Position numbers and translations under genes: made by a program. Positions 1 through 7,239 of a stretch of 64,000 nucleotides of DNA are shown one piece after another. A model generated the notes under the pieces. It did no database searches and was not told the origin of the DNA. It worked only from the letters and a program-made list of their open reading frames with translations. The DNA lies in contig SPJV01000074.1 of assembly GCA_006844765.1 (NCBI GenBank), forward strand, positions 95,911 through 159,910, in the 5' to 3' direction. Source of the stretch: Alphaproteobacteria bacterium. GTDB taxonomy: Bacteria > Pseudomonadota > Alphaproteobacteria > UBA8366 > Aestuariispiraceae. Positions within the stretch are counted from its first letter, which is position 1. Each line of letters opens with the position of its first letter.

Positions 1-1087
1 TGGCATCAGAGATTTCGCGATCATTCCCCAAATAGCCATAGTAAGCACTCAGCGCCGCGCCCAATGCCCCACCAGCATCACCTGCCGCCGGTTGCACCCA
101 TATTTTATCAAAAGCACCGTCGCGTAATACCTTACCATTGGCGACACAATTAAGCGCCACCCCGCCCGCCAAGCATAGGTTTTTCAGACCGGTTTCAGCG
201 GCAATCGACCGCGTCAAACGGATCATCGCCTCTTCCACAACAGCCTGAACGGATGCGGCTAAATCCATGTGCCGCTGTTCCAGCGGTGCTTCCGGTGTAC
301 GTGGGGGCTCTCCGAAAAGGGTATCGAATGCCGGGGATGTCATGGTCAACCCGCCGCAGTAATCGAAATATTTCATATCAAGCCGGAAACTACCATCTTG
401 CTTCAAATCGATCACATTATCGAGAATCGTCTGCACATAGACAGGGTTTCCATAGGGGGCCAGCCCCATGACCTTGTATTCACCAGAATTGACCTTAAAG
501 CCGGTATAATAAGTAAAGGCGGAATACAGCAATCCTAGGGAATGGGGGAAATGGATTTCACGCTGGATCTCCAACTCCTGCCCCCGACCGACAGCCAAGC
601 TTGTCGTCGTCCATTCCCCGACCCCGTCCGCCGTCAAAACGGCCGCCTCTTGAAAAGGCGATGGATAGAACGCGCTGGCGGCGTGGCTTAGGTGATGCTC
701 CCCAAATAACAACCGGTCATCCGGCAGTTTGAACCCACCGAGTTCTGAAATCTCGTCTCGTAGAAGCTTTTTCTGGAATAGCTTTTCTTTCACCCAAACG
801 GGCAAGGCCATTGAAAAGCTTTTAAAACCCCTAGGCGCGATTGCTAGATAGGTTTCCAACAGCCGTTCAAACTTTATGAACGGCTTGTCATAGAACGCTA
901 CGTAGTCAATATCGTCGGCCGTTGCCTCTGCCGCCTCCAAACAGTAGTTGATGGCATTAGCGGGAAAATCCGAATCGTGTTTTTTTCGTGTGAACCGCTC
1001 TTCTTGGGCAGCGGCCACGATCTCCCCATCTCGAACCAACGCAGCAGCACTATCGTGGTAGAATGCCGATATTCCCAGAATCAACAT
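1..1087 (-). CDS. NodU/CmcH-family O-carbamoyltransferase, N-terminal part (cut by window edge)
   Basis: Transfers a carbamoyl group from carbamoyl phosphate to a hydroxyl, usually on a sugar or secondary metabolite. About 362 N-terminal codons are present; the family is normally 550-620 residues, so the C-terminal part lies off the left edge. The start MLILGISAFYHDSAAAL and the early EERFTRKKHD, GEHHLSHAASAFYPSPF and ADGVGEW stretches are typical of the YrdC-like/ASKHA N-domain, and CLAGGVALNCVANGK followed by PAAGDAGGALGAA lies close to the edge. ATG at 1087 is the natural start. It is the last gene of a three-gene minus-strand group with a DUF5989 and an SxtJ-like protein, a set seen in polysaccharide or secondary-metabolite loci. 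The acceptor substrate cannot be read from the sequence. Confidence 0.9.
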   Translation of the reverse strand, partial: MLILGISAFYHDSAAALVRDGEIVAAAQEERFTRKKHDSDFPANAINYCLEAAEATADDIDYVAFYDKPFIKFERLLETYLAIAPRGFKSFSMALPVWVKEKLFQKKLLRDEISELGGFKLPDDRLLFGEHHLSHAASAFYPSPFQEAAVLTADGVGEWTTTSLAVGRGQELEIQREIHFPHSLGLLYSAFTYYTGFKVNSGEYKVMGLAPYGNPVYVQTILDNVIDLKQDGSFRLDMKYFDYCGGLTMTSPAFDTLFGEPPRTPEAPLEQRHMDLAASVQAVVEEAMIRLTRSIAAETGLKNLCLAGGVALNCVANGKVLRDGAFDKIWVQPAAGDAGGALGAALSAYYGYLGNDREISDA

Positions 1088-1205
1088 TTAAGCTCAACCC
1101 TTCGAGAACAAGGAAAATCGCGCACTTCGTTCGGTCGATGGCCCCCAGTCAGGCACCCCCAATCAAGCGACCGGTTCGCCGCCTTAATCACGTCAACCGC
1201 CCTTC

Positions 1206-1355
1206 CTAGAAAACTGTATAGATAAACGGAGCGACGGCGGAGCCTTGCGTCAATACGACCAGGGCACCGAAAATCAATACCGCAACCATAAAGGGCAAAA
1301 GAAAAAACTTTTTTCTAGCCTTCATGAACTGCCGTAACTCTACCAGGAATGACAT
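1206..1355 (-). CDS. DUF5989 small membrane protein
   Basis: A 49-residue protein starting MSFLVELRQFMKARKKFF, with one hydrophobic helix (LLPFMVAVLIFGALVVL) and the ending TQGSAVAPFIYTVF that characterises DUF5989. The ATG at 1355 is preferred over an upstream in-frame start at 1394 because a GAGGAT Shine-Dalgarno-like sequence sits just before it and the family begins at this point. It lies between the SxtJ-like gene and the carbamoyltransferase. These three families commonly co-occur. The function is unknown; a membrane anchor or partner for the carbamoyltransferase is an inference. Confidence 0.8.
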   Translation of the reverse strand: MSFLVELRQFMKARKKFFLLPFMVAVLIFGALVVLTQGSAVAPFIYTVF

Positions 1356-1410
1356 ATTATCCTCACATCCAATCGTTTGATTTTCTGTTACCAATATTTC
1401 TCAGGCGGCG

Positions 1411-1851
1411 CTAGAACTGATTTTTCATCGTTTCCGGCGACGGACCAGCGGGATCTCGCACAATCCAGTAGCTATCGGCGTCGCCATCCGGTTTCATACG
1501 CAACGGGTCGTAACCGAAGCAACGCATAACAACGCCCATGGGTGTGCAGACAATAAAGAACATGATTCCCAGGATTAACGGGTTCATGATCCGATGCAAA
1601 ACTAAACCAAACGCCGTCCACAATTTGTTCAAAGGAGCGAGCAACTTCGGCTTAACCAGCGCAGCCAATAAGAAGAACGCGGCACCTCCAGCCAACCCAA
1701 TTGCAATTGGCACGCGGCCGGCAAAGAATTGAAGAGCGGCAATAATACAAAAAACCACGCAAAATACATACCCGAACGACCGATCGCTTGCGGTTTTTTT
1801 CGGCCCGCTGTCCCGGATTGTTTCGTGCCCGGCGACATTACTTCGCGCCAT
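1411..1851 (-). CDS. SxtJ-family membrane protein
   Basis: A 146-residue protein with a charged N-terminus and three hydrophobic segments, at about residues 27-45, 49-67 and 92-110. The C-terminal motif CFGYDPLRMKPDGDADSYW matches the SxtJ family (first named in the saxitoxin cluster), which accompanies DUF5989 and carbamoyltransferases. ATG at 1851 follows a GGGGTGAG ribosome-binding sequence. It is the promoter-proximal gene of the minus-strand group. The 'saxitoxin' label reflects the family name only; nothing here implies toxin synthesis. The molecular role is unknown. Confidence 0.75.
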   Translation of the reverse strand: MARSNVAGHETIRDSGPKKTASDRSFGYVFCVVFCIIAALQFFAGRVPIAIGLAGGAAFFLLAALVKPKLLAPLNKLWTAFGLVLHRIMNPLILGIMFFIVCTPMGVVMRCFGYDPLRMKPDGDADSYWIVRDPAGPSPETMKNQF

Positions 1852-2087
1852 TACTCACCCCTTCCAATTCGGATCGACAGTACCCGCTCGTCTCCGTGCA
1901 ACCAAGCGCACGCAGTATCGTCGCAATGCCAGATCAAGCACGCACCCTAACCCTTGCGCAGGGCGTCTTTAAACGGCGTCATCAACGTTGACAAGCGACA
2001 ATCCCAAGCTTTACACTTGGCACCACTCACGTGCCATTTTAAAGAAATTGATAACCGATTACCGACTGAATTGAAACCACTTCGATG

Positions 2088-2742
2088 CTAGTCGACGGTG
2101 CCTTTCAAGTCCTTGACCAAGCACAAAGCCTGAACTTTACAGTCATTCTCCAACAGAGCGAGCAGCGCCGCTGCGCCATCGCTTAACCTATTGCTGACCG
2201 GCTTCATAGTCAACATAACCCGCGTCTTCTGTTTTCCCATAAGGGCGATAAAGCGACCTTCCGGAGCAAGCTTTTCCAGCCAATCGCGTCGTCCTTCCGA
2301 AGAGTTCAATTTCTATCCAACACGATCTTCCAGCCGAACGAGTACGATCTGCGAACCTGCGGCTTCCGGATCCCAAACCAAGTCGGGTAGCGCGTCGGCA
2401 AAGACGCAATGTGTTCCCGATTCCTTAAGAAGGATCGAACGCAACTTGATTCCCCGCCCAAGCCCATCGGTTGGCCGTATTGCCTCGACACGCCCAGTAT
2501 CGGATCCGCTGGTCCAGATCAAGCTGGTAAGCACTTTGGTTAGCGCCGGAGTAGATGCCCCATCACCGCCCCCGACCGGTATCGGACCATCATGCGGTCC
2601 ATCGACTACAATCGTTGTGCCGGTTGACGTCATGAACGTAACCGAAACTCCACCTCCAATCGACATCCCTTTATCGCTATCCACAACCTCGCCCAGTCTA
2701 TTGGCCGCTCAAAACCACCGCATCCGCAACCCGTCCTAACAT
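2088..2742 (-). pseudogene. Broken unknown gene (frameshift plus in-frame amber)
   Basis: A possible reading frame begins at ATG 2742 after GGGAG, runs MLGRVADAVVLSG and then hits TAG at 2698-2700. The adjoining frame resumes with RLGEVVDSDKGMSIGGGV and continues for about 125 codons to a single in-frame TAG at 2313-2315. The same frame then stays open for 75 more codons (DWLEKLAPEGRFIAL onwards) to 2088. One frameshift and one amber would restore a protein of about 215 residues. I do not recognise the family. A plus-strand open frame across the same DNA is Ser/Pro-rich and looks like a shadow. The gene sits at the edge of the mobile-element island, consistent with decay. Confidence 0.35.
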
Positions 2743-2899
2743 CGTGTCATCTCCCGAAACAAACCACATCAATGATACGAATTACAGTTCCATATGACTA
2801 GGGTCCGGACTCAATTGATCCAGCATTTGATTGCGAATAGATACGCCATGTTTCGGAAGTTCCGTGCGTGCTTCTCGAAACAGGGGCAAGTTCACTGAG

Positions 2900-3231
2900 C
2901 CCTTCACGGCGCCGGCGTTGTGTCGACCATCTGGTCTCGGAATTATCAATCTCTGAACGCCACGCTTACGCAGTGGTCGGACAACCGAGATCGACGCAGC
3001 ACCGCCGGCCTGTCGGTCGGTTCGATGAGAAGCCGATAACATCCGCGATCATCGAACTGGCCTCTCGTTATGGCCGATATGATTATCGACGGATCCATTG
3101 GCTGCTTGGCCAACAGGGTTGGCATATCATCCTGATCCGGGTGAAGCGGATCTGGCGCCGTGAGGGGCTGAGAGTATCCCAGAGACAGCCGAAGCGTGGT
3201 CGACCGTGGTTGAATGACGGTTCCTGTGACC
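2900..3231 (+). pseudogene. IS3-family transposase (orfB) fragment
   Basis: Encodes the N-terminal DNA-binding part of an IS3-type orfB: RRRCVDHLVSELSISERHA, then ASRYGRYDYRRIHWLL and RVKRIWRREGLRVSQRQPK, ending at WLNDGSC. After that point the sequence changes and none of the DDE catalytic core remains. The frame stays open for a further 20 codons of unrelated sequence. Intact family members are about 280 residues, so roughly one third survives. It abuts the left end of an IS6-type element at 3278, suggesting that later insertion or deletion truncated it. Not functional. Confidence 0.8.
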
Positions 3232-3277
3232 GGGGTTCATCTATGTATCCAGTTCTTATGTTAGAACCTGGCTCAAT

Positions 3278-4061
3278 GGCATTGTCACGTTAGCGGTCAC
3301 GGGTCAGCAATGATTGATTCTCGCGAACTTTATGCGGTCAGTTCGGACCACGCTTTTAGGGTGGCGGCACGAAACTGCTTCATGGTTTTTCGGGTTAGGA
3401 GATGTCGTTGGATGTTGAAATGGTTGTAGAACGCGGCATGGATTAACAGAAAACGTTGTGCGGATTGAGGGGATTTGAACCTCTGTTGCTTCCGTTCTCG
3501 TCGACACGTTGGCTGATGTGAGTTTTCCGCGCTATTATTCTACCTCTTTCCGACTTCGTTGGAAGCACCAGGTATGACATGACCAACGGCCATCATTGAC
3601 GGCCTCCAGCGATCCGTCACAACCACGCCAGGAAAAACACCGACGCGTGATACTATGCGCCTCAGAAAGGTAACGGCTGCTGCAGTGTCTCGTCGCGGCT
3701 GGAGCGATACATCGAGAACCTCACCTTCTGAGTCTACGGCTCGCCAAAGATAGAATTGGCGACCATCGATCTTCTGGAACACCTCGTCGATGCGCCATTT
3801 CGAGCCTGGACGCTCTCGGCGTTTCCGAATGCGATGAGCGAAGACTGGACCGAACTTGTAACACCATCGGCGAACCGTTTCATACGATACGTCGATACCG
3901 CGTTCGGCCAAGATCTCTTCCACATCCCGGTAGCTCAGCGTATAGCGGTAGTACAGCTGAACAGCAGTCTGGATGATCGATGGGTGAAAACGGTGTCGGC
4001 GGTAGATTGAGCGTTGCATCTCAATTCAGTAACACAAGTCAGCGGTTAACGTGACATTGCC
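3278..4061. mobile_element. IS6-family insertion sequence, degenerate (type A)
   Basis: Bounded by matching terminal sequences: GGCATTGTCACGTTA at 3278-3292 and its near reverse complement TAACGTGACATTGCC at 4047-4061. It contains a single transposase frame with an in-frame stop. The length (about 0.78 kb) fits the IS6 family. The eight bases immediately outside (GGCTCAAT and ACCAGCAG) are not a target duplication, so it is probably a recombined or old copy. The inverted repeat may extend some bases further outward. A related solo end occurs near 7190-7215. Confidence 0.75.
3330..4019 (-). pseudogene. IS6-family transposase with in-frame amber
   Basis: Would encode 229 residues. The N-terminus is MQRSIYRRHRFHPSIIQTAV, then YRDVEEILAERGIDVSYETV, the first catalytic Asp in WRIDEVF, and the second in VVVTDRW. 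A TAG at 3540-3542 falls where the family has LNNRAEN (here GKR-stop-NNSAENSHQP). The frame then continues to a normal C-terminus (FYNHFNIQRHLLTRKTMKQF) and TAA at 3330. The element is otherwise complete, so a single substitution seems to have inactivated it. No functional product is expected without readthrough. Confidence 0.85.
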
Positions 4062-4072
4062 ACCAGCAGGAT

Positions 4073-4102
4073 GGCTCAATCCGATTTCGTCTGACAGTGC
4101 CC
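4073..4102. repeat. Solo IS6-type terminal repeat (type B)
   Basis: The sequence GGCTCAATCCGATTTCGTC followed by TGACAGTGCC closely matches the right end of the intact IS6 element at about 6222-6250 (CTCAATCCGATTTAATC then TGACAGCGCC). No transposase belongs to this copy. It lies 11 bp beyond the degenerate type A element and marks an old insertion or recombination point. Confidence 0.6.
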
Positions 4103-4112
4103 AGTCAATAGC

Positions 4113-4142
4113 TTGACATTTACGTTATTACATAAGTAATAT
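4113..4142 (+). promoter_or_regulatory. Promoter and autoregulatory operator of the AbrB-Doc module
   Basis: TTGACA at 4113-4118 and TAATAT at 4137-4142 are separated by 18 bp, a good sigma70-type promoter. A palindrome, ATTAC-ATAA-GTAAT (4127-4140), overlaps the -10 box. Antitoxins with an AbrB fold usually repress their own promoter, so this is the likely operator. The antitoxin ATG follows 28 bp downstream. Confidence 0.6.
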
Positions 4143-4170
4143 TTGTTAAAATTGTTGGGATGGTGAACCT

Positions 4171-4395
4171 ATGACGAGTTTGAAACTCAAAGCCGTTGGA
4201 AATTCTACAGGCCTCATTTTGCCGAAGGAAATTCTGTCAAAGCTTCACGTTGAAAAAGGCGACGATCTGTACGTGATCGAAACTGCTAGTGGCATTGAGT
4301 TGACCCCCTATGATCCAGAATTCGGGCGCCAAATGGATGCTGCTCGAAAGGTCATGAAACACCGTCGCAACGTCTTGCGGGAACTCGCCAAATAA
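4171..4395 (+). CDS. AbrB/MazE-type antitoxin
   Basis: A 74-residue SpoVT/AbrB swapped-hairpin protein. LKAVGNSTGLILPKEILSKLHVEKGDDLYV forms the DNA-binding beta fold at residues 4-33, and the C-terminal tail (from about 45, ending MKHRRNVLRELAK) probably neutralises the toxin. The TAA stop overlaps the ATG of the following doc gene (TAATG at 4393-4397), so the two are translationally coupled. It is presumably an autorepressor acting on the palindrome at 4127-4140. Doc toxins are classically paired with Phd, so an AbrB-type partner is a variant arrangement, though known in other genomes. Confidence 0.85.
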   Translation: MTSLKLKAVGNSTGLILPKEILSKLHVEKGDDLYVIETASGIELTPYDPEFGRQMDAARKVMKHRRNVLRELAK

Positions 4396-4787
4396 TGGCC
4401 TGGATTTGGATCCATGGAGATCTCGCCCAGACAATACATGACGAACAATTAGCCGAGCATGGCGGGCAACCTGGGATACGGGACAAAGGGCTCCTCGAAT
4501 CAGCATTGGCCCGCCCAGTAAACAAAGCAGAATATGAAGATGCAGACATTTCAAGTTTAGCCGCGGCATACGGATATGGTATTGCCAGAAATCATCCATT
4601 CGTTGATGGGAACAAACGGGTAGCATTCGTACTTACCGAGCTGTTTCTTAATCTAAACGGTTTTGCCCTCGAAGCGAAGGACACCGCTTGCCTGGAAGTC
4701 TTTCTTGCCCTCGCCGAAGGTTCCCTATCGGAGGATGCGCTTGGTGAATGGCTGCGGCGGCACATCACATCGGACGCTGACGAATAA
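4395..4787 (+). CDS. doc: Doc/Fic-family toxin
   Basis: A 130-residue death-on-curing protein. The catalytic Fic-type motif HPFVDGNKR lies at residues 67-75 (Doc consensus HxFx[N/D][A/G]NKR), with conserved N-terminal GIRDKGLLESALARP and the following VAFVLTELFLNLNG helix. Phage P1 Doc phosphorylates elongation factor Tu and stops translation; the same activity is likely here because the Lys-containing motif is the Doc rather than the AMPylating Fic form. It is intact, coupled to the AbrB-type antitoxin by a 1-base overlap, and is the only clearly functional cargo in the 2.1-7.2 kb mobile-DNA island. It may have stabilised a former plasmid or integrative element. Confidence 0.9.
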   Translation: MAWIWIHGDLAQTIHDEQLAEHGGQPGIRDKGLLESALARPVNKAEYEDADISSLAAAYGYGIARNHPFVDGNKRVAFVLTELFLNLNGFALEAKDTACLEVFLALAEGSLSEDALGEWLRRHITSDADE

Positions 4788-5207
4788 TCCAAAAGTAGAT
4801 CCCTGTTCGACGGTTCAAATTCCCTGTTCTTTTGCAAGATTTTCCTGTTCTGATGTGCAGGGAAATCACGCTAAGACTCTAGGGTTTACTAGTCTTTAGC
4901 GAGTTGGGAATGGCTAAACTCTCCCATTTTTCAACAAATTCCCTGTATTTTCCCTGAAAAACAGGGATTGAACACTAGAGACTGGTTCGCAATGGACTGA
5001 ACACACCACCATTCCTTCCCCTACGAACCGACCTCCAGATAACCCTACTCCAGAACTCCCAGAGTTCCGGGCTTCCTGGCGGGTGTTCCGGTCAGAAGCG
5101 CTGTTCTGAGACACGGTTACCGCGCCAAAGGGCCGCAATTCGGCAAAAGTCTCAAACGCCCTTTTTCGACGTCCAGATAACTTTTCTTGATGATGGTTGG
5201 ATGTTGC
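4788..5207. other. Non-coding stretch between doc and recombinase remnant
   Basis: No credible gene is seen. It contains several copies of TTCCCTG and the hairpin TCCCTG-AAAAA-CAGGGA. This type of sequence commonly lies just downstream of the large serine recombinase whose C-terminal remnant follows on the minus strand, so it is probably that gene's old 3' flank. Confidence 0.5.
4939..4970. repeat. CCCTG-rich hairpin repeat, copy 1
   Basis: TTCCCTGTATTTTCCCTG followed by AAAAACAGGGATTG; a near-identical copy lies at 6775-6805. Both are followed some 15 bp later by GAGAC-GGTTCGC, so the similarity extends for about 60 bp. The copies flank the IS6 insertion and the livF stump. Confidence 0.6.
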
Positions 5208-5445
5208 TTAGACCAGGAAGCCAAGCAGGCGTCGTTGGGCAAGCCAATCCGGGGGCAGCGTACCAAGACGGGTTAGCATCTGGGAATTGAGCTCAATCGG
5301 TTGACGACCATTCAGGATCGCTTCGATGATGTCGGGGGCCAGGAAGCTGAGTTGGAGGATGCGGCTGACGTCGGCTGGATACCGACCTTCCTTCTCGCCA
5401 AGCGCATCAACAGATGGCACTTCCCCAGCCGTCAGTTGATTCATC
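5208..5445 (-). pseudogene. Serine recombinase, C-terminal remnant
   Basis: The last roughly 75 residues of a large serine recombinase of the type frequent in alphaproteobacteria, with the tail VSRILQLSFLAPDIIEAILNG then RQPIELNSQMLTRLGTLPPDW, and ending in AQRRLLGF. The catalytic N-domain and zinc-ribbon region are absent. The coding sequence is cut exactly at the left end of the IS6 element at 5446, so the IS or an IS-mediated deletion removed the rest. Not functional as a recombinase. Confidence 0.75.
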
Positions 5446-6250
5446 GGCACTGTCAGAGATAAACCAAGTATCGGTCGTAACGGAATGGCGCCGAATCCTA
5501 GGAAGCCAGTAAACTCCAATAGGCCAACGCCTCTGCACGACGTGTTTTGAAGGTCGCGCGGTTGATCAAATGGCGTTCGAGATTGAAGTGGTTGTGGATA
5601 CTTCCGTGGATGGATGAGAACTTCTGCAGCGTTTTGATGTCTTTGAATTTCGACATCGCTCCTTCTCGTCGTCGAAACGGCTGATGAGAGTTTTCAGCAC
5701 GATTGTTGAGCTTTGCACCGCAAACCTGGCGCTCGACGTTTCCAAGGATCTTCATTGCAGCACGATACGAACGAAGTCGATCCGTAACGACTTCTGATGG
5801 GCGGCCGTAGCGCTTCATCGCGCGCTTAAGGAAACTCAGGGCGGTCCTTCGGTCTCGGCGCTTCGTCGCGTAAACTTCCAAGACTTCGCCTTCATGATCG
5901 ACGGCGCGCCATAGGTAATGTGTTTCTCCGTTGATTTGGACGAACACCTCATCAAGGTGCCATCGCCATCGAGAGAAGTTGCCATGGTGGATTCGCTTTT
6001 TTCTGATCTCTGCAGCGAACATCGGGCCGAAGCGGTTCCACCAGTACCGGACTGTCTCGTGGCAGATATCTATGCCGCGTTCATACAGAAGATCTTCGAC
6101 CTGCCTCAAAGAAAGCGGATATCGGATGTACATCAGAACCGTCTGGCGGATCACCTCTGGCGAACTGTTGAAATATCGGAAGGGGTTATTCATCAGGCGA
6201 AGCTATGACCGAGCGTCGAAACTCTCAATCCGATTTAATCTGACAGCGCC
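5446..6250. mobile_element. IS6-family insertion sequence, intact (type B)
   Basis: About 805 bp. The left end GGCACTGTCAGAGATAAACC (5446) and the right end, whose reverse complement reads GGCGCTGTCAGATTAAATC (ending 6250), form imperfect inverted repeats. It carries one complete transposase. The flanking octamers GATTCATC and GATGTTGG do not match, and the flanks belong to unrelated genes (a recombinase tail on the left, livF on the right). This indicates that replicative IS6-type recombination deleted or joined the flanking DNA. Confidence 0.85.
5498..6193 (-). CDS. IS6-family transposase, intact
   Basis: A 231-residue DDE transposase. The N-terminus MNNPFRYFNSSPEVIRQTVL is followed by a helix-turn-helix (YPLSLRQVEDLLYERGIDI). 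The catalytic triad is visible: Asp in WHLDEVFV, Asp in EVVTDRLRSY and Glu in the block NNRAENSHQPFRRRE. The C-terminus HGSIHNHFNLERHLINRATF is typical. It is full length for the family with no interruption, so it can probably act on its own and on the related solo ends scattered through this window. Confidence 0.93.
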   Translation of the reverse strand: MNNPFRYFNSSPEVIRQTVLMYIRYPLSLRQVEDLLYERGIDICHETVRYWWNRFGPMFAAEIRKKRIHHGNFSRWRWHLDEVFVQINGETHYLWRAVDHEGEVLEVYATKRRDRRTALSFLKRAMKRYGRPSEVVTDRLRSYRAAMKILGNVERQVCGAKLNNRAENSHQPFRRREGAMSKFKDIKTLQKFSSIHGSIHNHFNLERHLINRATFKTRRAEALAYWSLLAS

Positions 6251-6539
6251 GATGTTGGCGCTGGGGCGGGGATTGATGGCGAAACCCTCGGTCCTGCTCT
6301 TGGACGAACCGACGCTGGGTTTGGCGCCCGGCATTGCCAAACAGATGTTCAAGTTGGTGCCGAAATTGGTGGAAAGCGGCGTCACGGTGATTATGGCGGA
6401 GCAGGACGTCTACGCTACGTTAAAGATCGCCGGATTTGTCTACGTTTTGGAGAACGGTCGCATTGTCGCGGATGGCACGGGCAAAGACCTTCTGGGCGAT
6501 CCCATTATCCAAAAAGCTTATCTCGGTGGTAGCAAGTAG
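6251..6539 (+). pseudogene. livF: LivF-like ABC transporter ATPase, C-terminal stump
   Basis: About 95 C-terminal residues of a branched-chain amino-acid-type ABC ATPase: PMLALGRGLMAKPSVLLLDEP contains Walker B, then TLGLAPGIAKQMFKL, VIMAEQDVYATLKIA (H-loop region with Gln in place of the more common His) and DLLGDPIIQKAYLGG. Walker A and the signature motif are missing because the reading frame is interrupted exactly at the right end of the IS6 element. The other liv genes are not in the window, so this is the residue of a deleted transporter operon. Confidence 0.85.
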
Positions 6540-7239
6540 GTTCGTGGACTACGGCCATCTGAAGGCTTTGTCCGACAGAATCGTTTTGAGCTTTTCAGTT
6601 TCCTACGCCAACACAAAAGGCTGTATGTTCCACTTCCCTGTTTTTCGGGTGAACCTCCCTAAACCCTGCACAGTATTCCCTGTTACCTCTGCTCGTGAAA
6701 CTGTCGCTTAAGCGCCGGTTTCCGGATGGTTTCGTAGTTGTTCCCATCAGGATATCCCGTGAGTTTCTTTCGTTTTCCCTGTATTTTCCCTGCAAAACAG
6801 GGATTGGCGCACGGAGACGGGTTCGCTTCAGACTGCTTCCACCACCAACAGGTTTTCGCTAGAAAGCCCACTATCACAAAGTCGGCACAAAGCGGCAGCT
6901 GTTTGCAAAGCAAACCGCGAGAGCTTTCGAAGCGTAAAGTTACTCTCTCCGCCCCCTTCATCCAGCCCACCGATTTTTGGTGCTCCGCACACGCTGTAAC
7001 AAACTCCGGCATTTCGGCTAGTCTCAGCGCGAGACGCTAGATTACCAGCCGGATGGCTCAATCCGCATTAGTCTGGCAAAGCCCAATCATCTGGCTGGCG
7101 AGGCTTCACTGCGTGACATCTCGCAAAGGAACGGCGACGTTGAGAGGATGTCCCTACATCACGCCATGCCAGAACAGTTCAGACTGGAGACAACAATCAG
7201 TTAACGTGACAACACCCTTCAAATACCGTTGCAGAGAAT
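6540..7239. other. Non-coding junk region with repeats and IS ends
   Basis: About 700 bp without a credible gene. It contains the second copy of the CCCTG-rich hairpin repeat (6775-6805), a solo IS6 type B end (about 7055-7085, GGCTCAATCCGCATTAG then TCTGGCAAAGCC) and a solo type A end near 7190-7215 (CAGTTAACGTGACAACACCC). The short open frames crossing it look like repeat-derived artefacts. The next gene's stop codon is at 7240. Confidence 0.55.
6775..6805. repeat. CCCTG-rich hairpin repeat, copy 2
   Basis: TTCCCTGTATTTTCCCTG followed by CAAAACAGGGATTG, nearly identical to 4939-4970. Stem TCCCTG/CAGGGA. Likely the 3' flank of a lost serine recombinase. Confidence 0.6.

Noticed and set aside
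1411..1851. Saxitoxin biosynthesis
   Set aside because: SxtJ is only a family name; no sxtA or other pathway genes are present.
2191..2739. 182-codon plus-strand frame over the broken unknown gene
   Set aside because: Ser/Pro/Arg-rich with no motifs; the minus strand has more protein-like content and a ribosome site.
5931..6250. Apparent N-terminal extension of the livF stump into the IS6 element
   Set aside because: This part is antisense transposase and terminal-repeat DNA; only the sequence from about 6251 is LivF.
6595..6795. 66-codon minus-strand frame in the repeat region
   Set aside because: Its residues come from the CCCTG-type repeat (ENERNSRDI style), a common artefact.
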